From positions 6,463,829-6,527,828 of the forward strand of contig VXAI01000021.1 of NCBI GenBank assembly GCA_013399305.1: 64,000 bases of DNA. The letters run 5' to 3'. Positions 29,804 to 37,728 of the stretch are shown here, in pieces. The translations under genes and the position numbers were made by a program. Position 1 is the stretch's first letter. Each line of letters begins with the position of its first letter. The DNA is from Rostratula benghalensis (Eukaryota; Chordata; Aves; Charadriiformes; Rostratulidae). The notes under the pieces are model-generated. The model saw nothing but the letters and a program-made list of their open reading frames with translations. It searched no databases and had not been told where the DNA came from.

Positions 29804-30534
29804 CATTAAAACGGGGAAAGAGACCCTCTGCCTTCCACGACCCCTCTGTCTTTGTTTTCTTTTCAGGGTGTCCATGCCTCAGCGACCACCGCTCAGGTGG
29901 GGGAACGGCAGCCAGCACCGCCGCTCTCTGCGGAGGCTGCTCGGGAAACCGGGGGGCCCAGCCGGCCTCCGCTCGGGCACCGGCTGTCGGTCGTGGCGGG
30001 AGAGGCCGGTACCCGGCACATCCGCGGGCAACATCTGAAGCTGCCCCCGTTTTCTCGAAGGAATAGCTGCCCGTTTCCAACGCCCGGGGCGGCGGGGCGA
30101 GGCCGCGGGGTACGCCCCGATCCGGCTACCGCACGCCCGGCCCGGCGCCGGGCCGGGTTAGCGGGGCTGCCAGGTGGGCCGAGGCCGCCAGCCGGGAAGC
30201 CAGGCCGTCTCCCCCGGCCAGAGGCGCCAGGGCCCTGCCCCCTGTTGTAACGGCGGTAGGGGAGCCCCTCCGCTTTCCCGCCGGCCCGCTCCGCCTCAGG
30301 AAAGGGGGATTAACCCTTCCCTCGCCCCCACTGCTCCCCTTCGCGGAGGTGAGGCCGGCCCCGCTGCCCTCAGCCGCCCTCCTCCCCGCGGCCGGAGAGG
30401 CGCCCGGTGTGCGCGGCAGTCTCCTCCTCCTGCGCCCCGACCGGAGGCGGGAGGGGGCAGGGGCCGCGTAGGAACGAGGGGAGGGGGGAAGAGGCCAGGC
30501 ACCGCGGGGCAGCCCTGCGCGCAGCCACACCTAC

Positions 30535-30589
30535 CTGTCTTCTCGTGGTCATAACCCACCACGATGAAATAGTCGGCCAGCCTGGCCAT
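30535..30589 (-). CDS. SBF2: SBF2 (MTMR13) coding exon 1, N-terminus only
   Basis: On the minus strand an ATG at 30589 in a strong Kozak context (G at -3, G at +4) opens MARLADYFIVVGYDHEKT, followed by the first base of a Gly codon and a CAG|GTAGGT donor at 30534. This matches the conserved start of SBF2/MTMR13, where vertebrate exon 1 ends at the same codon phase. The full protein is about 1,850 residues with DENN, GRAM, inactive myotubularin phosphatase and PH domains. It acts as a Rab GEF and binds MTMR2 on endosomal membranes; human mutations cause Charcot-Marie-Tooth disease 4B2 (established). Only 18 codons plus one base are here; the rest lies beyond the left edge. The peptide could in principle be SBF1, but the sequence and the ADM neighbour favour SBF2. 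Confidence 0.93.
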
Positions 30590-30624
30590 GGCTGAGAGGA
30601 GCCCGCCTCAGGCCCGACCACCCC

Positions 30625-30658
30625 TGCTGCTGCGGCGGCGGCGGCGGCAGCGGCGGCT
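30625..30658 (-). repeat. GCN/CGG trinucleotide repeat in SBF2 5' leader
   Basis: About eleven consecutive GCN-type triplets, mainly CGG on the plus strand, between the two candidate upstream ATGs and the SBF2 start. On the mRNA strand this reads GCC/GCA and encodes a poly-alanine run in the overlapping frame that begins at 30675. Length variation between individuals is likely for such a tract. Confidence 0.85.
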
Positions 30659-30668
30659 CCCGGGAGGT

Positions 30669-30722
30669 TCAGCATCCTCCCCTCCGCACCCGCTGCAAGA
30701 GAAGCGGCACCACCTCAGCCAT
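30669..30722 (-). other. Possible uORF in the SBF2 5' leader
   Basis: A minus-strand ATG at 30722 in strong Kozak context (A at -3, G at +4) opens MAEVVPLLLQRVRRGGC and stops at 30669, 79 nt before the SBF2 ATG. It is in the mRNA only if transcription starts above 30722. The ATG also forms part of the YY1-type motif, so it may be a promoter element and not a translated frame. Confidence 0.35.
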
Positions 30723-30942
30723 GTTGGAGGCGCGGGCGCGCTGTGCGCCTGCGCGCCGCCCAGACCGCTGCGCCGTGACCCCGCCGGGCTGGGCGTGGGC
30801 TGAGGCATCGCCGGCGGCGGAGGCGGCGCGGCCGCGGGGTGGCCCCGGGGGTCGCCGGAGCAAACGCGGGCGCCTTGCTTCGAAGCCCACCGCGGGCGGG
30901 AAGGGCTTCCTCCCCTGTGAGTGCCCACCCGCGGTGACGGCC

Positions 30943-31748
30943 GGTAGCCTGGACAGGCTTTTGAGGTGGTCCTGCGTGACCACCTCGTGAAGTTCAGCAA
31001 GGCCAAGTGCAAGGTTGAGGCAGCATCAAGCACAAATCCATGCGGGGCGGAGAACGGATGGAGGGCAGCCCAGTGGAGAAGGACTTGCAGGCGTTGGTGG
31101 GTGAGAAGTTCAGCACAAGCCAGCAATGCGCGCTGGCAGCCCAGAAAGCACCCTGGGCTGCATCGAAAGCAGAGTGGCCAGCAGGTTGAGGGAGGTAATT
31201 CTGCCCCTCTGCTCTGCTCTGGTGAGACCCCACCTGCAGTACTGCATCCAGCTCTGGGGCTCCTAGCATAAGAAGGACAGGGACCAGTTGGAGCAAGTTC
31301 AGAGGAAGGCCACAAAGATGACCAGAGGACTGGAGCACCTCTGCTATGAAGACAGGCTGAGAGAGTTGGGGTTGTTCAGCCTGGAGAAGAGAAGGCTCCG
31401 GGGAGACCTTGTAAACTGCTTTCCAGTACCTGAATGGAGCCTGCAGGAGACATAGAGAGGGACTCTTTATCAGGTAGTGTAGCAATAGGACGAAAGGTAA
31501 TGGGTTTAAACTGAAAGAGGGTAGATTTACATTGGATATTAGGAAGAAATTCTTTACTGTGAGGGTGGTGAGATGCTGGCACAGGTTGCCCAGAGAAGTT
31601 GTGTATATCCCATCCCTGAAAGTGTTCAAGGCTGGGTTGGATGGGGCTTTGAGCAACCTAGTCTAGTGGTAGGTGTCACTGTCCATGGGGTTGGAACCAG
31701 ATGATCTTTAAGGACCCTTCCAACTCTAACCATTCTGTGATTCTATGA
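30943..31748 (+). mobile_element. CR1 LINE, 5'-truncated, with intact 3' end
   Basis: About 0.8 kb closely matching the familiar avian CR1 3' region. Diagnostic blocks are 'aagttcagca aggccaagtg', 'ctgggctgca tcgaaagcag', 'gagagagttg gggttgttca' and 'aggaagaaat tctttactgt'. The end carries the 8-bp terminal units ATTCTGTG ATTCTATG (31732-31747). Orientation is plus, opposite to SBF2. The 5' part encodes the C-terminal end of reverse transcriptase but is frameshifted and cannot be expressed. It is the best preserved CR1 in the window, and so relatively young. The left edge is uncertain because of divergence around 30961-30985. Confidence 0.95.
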
Positions 31749-34700
31749 CATAGCCCTCCTGGTCTCCGACATGCTGGTCTGGGCACAGGCGATGGCTGCC
31801 AGGCTGGTCTGCAAGACAGCGGGGAAATTTCATGCTGGTATTTGTTGTGTACAGATGAAACACTTTTTGTACCTTTTGCACGTAGCCTGGTGGATTTGCT
31901 GGGAGTCACAGGGATGCTGGTGGTAAACACGGCATCTGACGGTACAGCACTTCGTTAGCTGGAAGGGTCTGCCAAAACAGTCTGATAAGCTTCCATGTAC
32001 ATTCTGTTTGACAGCACAGAGAGAGAAGGGAATGCAAAGGACATCAGTTACACTACAGTGAGGAGCCACCACAGCTGTGATACTGGGTACATATGGAAAT
32101 GCAGGAGATTCACTGGATTTGCTCCTGACAGTCCACCATCATGGAGGGAACCAGCAGACAGTCATTAGCGGTTTCATAGAGACATTTCTGTTTCTGACAT
32201 GCAATTCTCACACCTGTGTAGCTGGGACGTACCCGTGGAGGGTCTTGCTGATAACCCAGAGACAACTTGGTCGGGAAGCTTTGACAATCAATTACAGTGT
32301 TCTTGCTTGTGCCTTCTCAGCAAAGAGCAGCCATCAAAATCTCATTGGAGTAATCAGTTTCATGGCTTAATCATTTTGAAGTCAGATGCCATGTAGAAAG
32401 ATCTAGACTTAATGAAATTGCATGTTAGCTATAAGAGTAAAGAAAAAATTCCAATATATACATGAAAAAGATTTAATATACGTTTTGAAAAAGACATGCA
32501 CTCTACGGAGTCAGCCAATTCCTGTACTAGGTAGGCACTAGAAGAAGGAATACCTTTCTTAAGTTATGCATAGGCGTTTTGCTTCATAAGTTTGTAGACT
32601 TTAATGATTGAAATCCACAAAGTTGTTTTCAAATCACCAAGCGTTTTTCATTAAAAGCATTTCTGAAGTAGCAACAAAGGAATGCAAATCTTAACGAAGC
32701 CACACATTACCCCCGTGAGGTGGACAAAGATTGCTGTAATTCCTAGGGAGGGACACTGCAGGTGTTAAATCAAATGTGCAACAGTTCACAAAAGCAAGGG
32801 ATAATGTTCTGTATAGCTAAACCTTGAAGGAAAGTTTAGAGACACTATTACCTAATTTGGAGCTGAAATAGGGCCTTAGAGTTATCATATCTGCACTCAT
32901 TAAAAGGTTCAATATGTAAAAACAAATCTCAGTTCTTAAGTCCCACTGCTCTTTTAAGCCAGTACCCCCAGCAGGAGAATATCACCTAACACTTTTTCCA
33001 GGGCATTAACAAATACTGGATCAAGAGGAAGATGATACTTACTGGTTCCCCAATATCACCGGTGCCCACTTTACAGCCTTGCTCCTTCTGTCACCTAGAC
33101 CAATGTAACCAAATCTCGGTTAGTTTATAAAGCATGCCATAAGAAGTGGTACATCTTATGTATTGATGTGACAGGAGGGGCACTGTTTGTCTGGATTTGA
33201 ATACTTCTGTGTACCTGCATGGACAGCAAAAGGAATCAGTCATCCGTAACTTACTTCCTTAACTTCCCTTGAGTATAGAGCAACCTTATGTTCTTATAGG
33301 ACAAATGAGGAAGTGGAGCAGACAGATTGTTTGCTCACCTAGAATCTAATACAAAGTAAACTCAACTTTCACACAGACCTCCATAAGCATAATTTCCTCT
33401 GTTGCAGCAGAGTAGCCTGCTGTAGCCTGGTTCCTCACAGAAGATGAAGAGGTTCACAGAGCAGCAACTCTGGGAGGACACCAAGGCCTAGGTCCCCAGA
33501 AGGACCAAGTAAGCAGACATGCTTATCCCAAGGGAAGACCTCTGGGTCTGCAGCCCCTCCAGGAGAAAGCCCACAAGGGACAATGTTGCCATACTCAGAC
33601 TCTGCACTTAGCACCAAAAAGATGTGAAGGTTCACTGTACCTTCTACAGGCAGCTCCTCCTTCAGGAAGTAAAAAGGTCACACTTTGCCTGTAGTCCCTT
33701 AAGCCAGTGTCACACCACCCAATGCCAGAATAGGGAAGGAGCCAGGACCCCAGCCAGGTTTTCCCCTGCCAATGTGCATCCCACCCTCATTTAGGAGGCT
33801 TTGTTTGGTGTACTCAAACCTATCAGAGGTAAGGTTTACCAAAAGCACCTCCAATGGGACTACCAGAAATGGAATCCCCCCTTGTCACTGTGCCCTTGGC
33901 ACAGACAAAGCTGGCTGAATGCCTGCACTGACAGCAAGGCCTTTCTGTGTGAACCTTGACTGAGGTTTTACATCCCTCATGGGGTGTTGTTCTTCTATTA
34001 GAATCATCTTTCTGCTGATTTCACGCACCCTGAAATATAACCATATTTATTCATAATCAGGGCATATGAATTCAGTAAAATTCATTTAAACCCAAAATGA
34101 CACATGCAAAGGCATTTCCAGTGGCTTCAAACAACAATTTTCTTTCATAATCAGTGCAGAATATTTGCCTCTCACTGATTCCCTATTGATGCCTGCAGAT
34201 TTTAGACCTATGCTTTTGGAATAAAACTCAGCCAGAATAAAATGCTGTACAAATAGCAACTAATCTGCACAATCTCCTTGCCAGTGCAGATACATGTTGT
34301 AAAATCTTTTGTACATAGGGCAACATAAAAAGGCTGAATGACAAGCCCAAGACAGATCTGGGTGTTCCTTCAGGCCAACTTCCCTGCAATGGTTGAGGCA
34401 GCACCCAGAGGAGACCCTACACTACAGAGGAGAGCTTGATCTTGCTGAACTGCATGGCATTGCCTCAGAAAAATAGTTTGTGAATAATAATGTCCATGGA
34501 ACATTCTGTGTAACTTTCTTTCAACTCACTATTTAGGAAATATTTTTTTTTTAAAAGGGGCTACTGTTACCTCATAGTACAAATTCCGTTAGTATTGCTC
34601 ATTTCCAAACTGCACGGGAATGCAAGTCCTTAGGAAGAACAAAATGAGCATCTGAACAAAGAACACGATGTTTTGTGTTACACTTGGACCAGCTTTACCT

Positions 34701-35049
34701 GCTGAAGCCCTTTCACGAATCACATCAGCAACAAGATTGCCACCTCATGAATTAGAACAAGCTAATTTTGTATCACTAAAATGACGGTTATAGTCAGTAT
34801 GGAACTCACATGTGAGTTGTGTTACTACTATTGTTACTATTCCTAAACCAAAATAGGATGCTTTCTGCATTGTTTGCCTAAGAGTATACAAAATGCACTT
34901 CCCGTTTAGCCAAGGGTTTTAATGAAGGATTTTCCAGCATTTGGGGAAATGTGTGGGGTTTTTTACTGGAATAAGAGATTTAATCAAAGCAATGCTAATC
35001 GCACAAAAGCCTGCCTTCTCATTCGGAAAAGTTAGATTCAGTTTCAACT
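31749..35049. other. SBF2-ADM intergenic region, no gene seen
   Basis: Unique-looking sequence between the CR1 and the second CpG island. GC is moderate at 33400-33960 and AT-rich elsewhere. A 16-bp perfect palindrome AACTCACATGTGAGTT is at 34803-34818. Reading frames are short and none resembles a known protein. Confidence 0.6.
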
Positions 35050-35800
35050 TACGCTGATCAAGGAAATGCTTGAAACTCGCTCGAGTCTGAGCCGCCTCAT
35101 GAGGTCTCTAAAATCCGGTCATCCTGGTCTGATGCAGTTGTGCAGCTGTGGTCACGACGCAGTCCCATTCTAGACCACCCTTTTCCCCATTTCTTCCTCC
35201 CCGAATTTACATCCGAAGCCTCTCGCTCTTGTGCGTTTCTGCTCCGGAGCACGGGCGGTGGGGAGGGGAGAGGGACTGCGGCTCCGCGGAGCCGCCCGAG
35301 CCGGCGGGCGGAAGGGACGAGGGGGAGCCCGGGGGGTGGCTGTCTTCTACGGCTCTCACCGCCCGGGGCAGCCGCCCCGCTGCCCCCGTGGCTCTCGGCG
35401 CCCCCGGAGCCGCCGCCTCTCGCCCCGCGCTCCGGCCGGGCAGGTGCGGCGGAGGAGCGCATCTGGGCTTGCCAGCTCGGGGCCGGGAAAGCCGCCTCGC
35501 CCCGCGGGAGCTCGGGGGTGAAAGGCTCCCCCGAGGATGCGAGGGCGAACAGCTACAGCGAGTGCTGACCCTCCCTGCCGGCGGGTGCCAGAGGAGACCC
35601 CGAGAGGGACGGTGGGGCGACAGCCGTACGGGGAGGCAGCAGCCGGGCCAGCCTGCCCGGAGACAGAAGCCTCCAGATGCTCGGACGCTGCTGGCGAGGG
35701 AGGCAGGGAGCACCTTAGACAGAGTCAGCCGTGCACAGGAAAGTTTCCGTCATCCCCTTGCACATACCTGTCCGGGGTGTTGTTATATACCGCGGTTATC
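35050..35800. promoter_or_regulatory. Orphan CpG island upstream of ADM
   Basis: A CpG-dense block of about 0.7 kb whose downstream edge is some 1.2 kb before the ADM start. No protein-coding exon is recognised. Long frames through it (for example 35148-35978 plus) look compositional. It could be a distal ADM promoter or enhancer, or the promoter of a divergent non-coding RNA; see the minus-strand splice donors at 35052, 35767 and 35831. Confidence 0.65.
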
Positions 35801-36434
35801 TCGAAAGGCAGAGTCACGAGTACATACTCACCTGATTTCTGAAACACTTTGCTTGGGGCAAGATGTGAGAGAAACATCTCGCATACACCAGTCTATTCCT
35901 TCCTCCCTCCAGAGCATCTCTCGCTGGGAAGGGGACCCTGACGCCCCAGGGCGCAGGTCTCCTGGGGCATTTCCCTAGATTCAGCTGAATTGGCATTGCG
36001 ACAGGCAAGTAAAGAAAAACTCCTTCTGGTGCTGGCTTCCAGCACCCCCTGCGAAGCCAGACCTCTGCAGTTTTGAAGCAAAGATGTAAAAGACTAAAAA
36101 AAAAAACCCCAATAGGTGGGCAGAGGTTTTGCTGCTGGTCAGAGACCTTGATCCTGCAGTGGTTTACCTGTGTAACCGGGGAAGTAAGTGCACCCAGGTA
36201 TATCAAGGTTTGTGGACCGGGGATAAAACAATGCACAGAAATCTTCCCTGGCGTCTCTAACCCCAAGCGTTTCAGTGACCCTGGGTTTGCCCCAAAGCAA
36301 CACCGCTTCCTTTGTTCAGCCGTACAGACGTATGCTCTAACCACTCTGATCTTCCAAAACCGTTTAAATTGTCATTTATTTGAATCGATCAACTAAATCA
36401 AATACATTTTTATTAGATAAAAATACACCCAAGT
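35801..36434. other. ADM upstream flank, unassigned
   Basis: Moderate-GC sequence between the orphan CpG island and the AT-rich ADM proximal flank. It contains a 176-codon minus-strand frame (35814-36344) unlike any protein I recognise, and a perfect minus-strand splice donor CAG|GTGAGT at 35831. It may be part of a non-coding transcript. Confidence 0.4.
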
Positions 36435-36548
36435 TGAGTCATAAATATTATTATATTAATGATGTCTGATTTGTCACCTCCCTACTTATGTCAAGAAGGC
36501 TGGCACTCATTACAATTACTCATTATAATTCACATTGTCCAAATATGG
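36435..36548 (+). promoter_or_regulatory. Candidate upstream ADM sites: AP-1 and CArG box
   Basis: A perfect AP-1 motif TGAGTCA is at 36435-36441, and a perfect CArG box CCAAATATGG (SRF type) at 36539-36548, about 580 and 470 bp before the inferred ADM start. AP-1 control of ADM by phorbol ester and vascular expression of ADM are known in mammals. Use of these particular sites is inference; single motifs of this length occur by chance. Confidence 0.35.
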
Positions 36549-36988
36549 GTTTATTTTGGGGACTTCGGTATTCGATGGATTTGCACAGATTTTGAAATGG
36601 CTCGAATCTAGTTCCTACTCCCCTGCTTCCACCCACCTGAAGTTAAGATTCCTAGAATGAGAAATCGTGCTACAGACTGTGTAAACGTAATTATATATCG
36701 GCAGTTAAAAAGTCTGTCCCCAGTAAAACAGACTGAGGGGCTTACCAGATTTTGCAAGTTATGCCATGACTCGGAATCCACACCTAAAATCTGTCCTTAT
36801 AATTAGCAAAATACCAAGGGTGTTGTTTAAGACAATTTTCAATAATCCTCTTATTTTTACCCTAGTATAAGTTGCCCCCAATCCACGCTAGAATGATTAA
36901 GAAGTGCTTGGGATGTGGGGGTGGGGGCAAGTGTCAAAGAAAAATCGCCCAGCCACGCCAAGGTCCACCCACTTCCCCCGCGCTGCTC
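36549..36988. other. ADM proximal 5' flank
   Basis: AT-rich until about 36895, then GC rises into the core promoter. No consensus hypoxia-response core (RCGTG) was found by eye on the plus strand here. Confidence 0.5.
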
Positions 36989-36996
36989 TATAAAAG
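36989..36996 (+). promoter_or_regulatory. ADM: ADM TATA box and core promoter
   Basis: A TATAAAAG box lies 20-30 bp before the inferred transcription start at about 37018-37022. It is preceded by CACCC and CCCCCG motifs (36960-36982) that could bind Sp1/KLF factors. A G-rich run at 36913-36929 could also be such a site. Vertebrate ADM genes are known to use a TATA promoter. The start site itself is inferred from spacing, not observed. Confidence 0.9.
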
Positions 36997-37019
36997 GGAG
37001 CGGTGGAGCGCCGCTCGGC

Positions 37020-37129
37020 AGTGGTTACTTCAGACACACAAAGAAGGAGTTCTCGCTCCTCAGGAAACCCTCCAAGTTCGGATCGTTACTACAAGAACAT
37101 TTGTCTCAGTGGATTACCCTCACTGTCAG
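37020..37129 (+). other. ADM: ADM exon 1, 5' untranslated
   Basis: Non-coding first exon running from the inferred start to a CAG|GTAAGA donor at 37130. As in mammalian ADM, exon 1 carries no coding sequence and the ATG is in exon 2, 13 nt after the acceptor. The left edge is approximate. Confidence 0.85.
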
Positions 37130-37715
37130 GTAAGAGCTATTTTTTTTTTCCTCCGACAGCAAAAATAAAAGATGCAGGGGAGGTGAGAGGAAGCAAAAAT
37201 CTACTAAATCTGGACTGTTTTGAAGAGCTTGGCATTATGCTGCAAAGCCTTGCACTGGCTCTTGGCATCAGCTTCAGTTTACAACACAGGATCCAGAACT
37301 AGCTGGTTCTGCGTGTGAAGTGGGAAGATGAGTTAGCAGGGGATAAACTTCCAGGCAGCAAAACACTTGCTGGAGTTTGGAAACGATGCGTCTGATAGCC
37401 TGTTCTCTCTGATCTCGTGGCTTGGGTAAATCCTAGTGCAAGCCGCTGGGGGTATTCTGGAAATCCTGCTGTTTTTCAGCCGCCTCTGCAAAGTAAAACT
37501 CTCGACAAACGTAAACTTTGGGGGCTCTGTTATTTACTCTGTGATAAGTTGTTAAGCAAATATTAGCTTCTGGTTCATACTGCACACAAAGTCCCCTGTA
37601 GCCTGGGGGCTCTCCGAGGGCAGGAGCTCTCTGGAATCACCAGCAATAAAGGACAGACCTTATTTGACTTTTATTAACACCCGTGCTTACAATTTTCCTC
37701 TTTTCCTTTCGCCAG
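37130..37715 (+). other. ADM: ADM intron 1
   Basis: Intron of 586 bp in the 5' UTR, donor GTAAGA, acceptor TTTCGCCAG preceded by a polypyrimidine tract (37691-37710). Nothing coding is evident in it. Confidence 0.88.
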
Positions 37716-37728
37716 GAACCCAGCCAGA

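Larger units (their letters stand above)
18831..29869 (-). other. SBF2: SBF2 intron 1 (right part), non-coding
   Basis: Same character as the left part: AT-rich, short reading frames only, with A- or C-rich tracts. Composition changes abruptly to CpG island at about 29.87 kb. No exon, tRNA or other RNA gene recognised. Confidence 0.75.
29870..30960. promoter_or_regulatory. SBF2: CpG island and promoter of SBF2
   Basis: A CpG-dense block of about 1.1 kb covers the SBF2 first exon, with no TATA box. An NRF1-like palindrome TGCGCCTGCGCG is at 30744-30755. A YY1-type motif (CAACATGGC on the minus strand) is at about 30717-30725. Such YY1 motifs sit just downstream of the start of many TATA-less housekeeping genes, so the SBF2 start is probably between about 30720 and 30780. 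Plus-strand frames through the block are compositional. Confidence 0.82.

Noticed and set aside
1..30534. SBF2 exon 2 or other SBF2 coding exons in the left 30 kb
   Set aside because: No segment resembling the next SBF2 residues was found on the minus strand; the whole stretch fits intron 1. A short exon could have been missed by eye.
29870..30960. Bidirectional gene starting on the plus strand from the SBF2 CpG island
   Set aside because: The plus-strand frames (for example 29852-30250 and 30174-30554) are compositional, and the CR1 insertion follows at once; no splice-framed exon was seen.
30608..31656. Minus-strand frames of 220-235 codons over the CR1 and SBF2 island
   Set aside because: Antisense of the CR1 LINE plus GC-rich island; not a gene.
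35148..35978. 276-codon plus-strand frame across the orphan CpG island
   Set aside because: Pro/Gly/Arg/Ser-rich and compositional; no similarity to a known protein. Kept only as a possible non-coding exon region.
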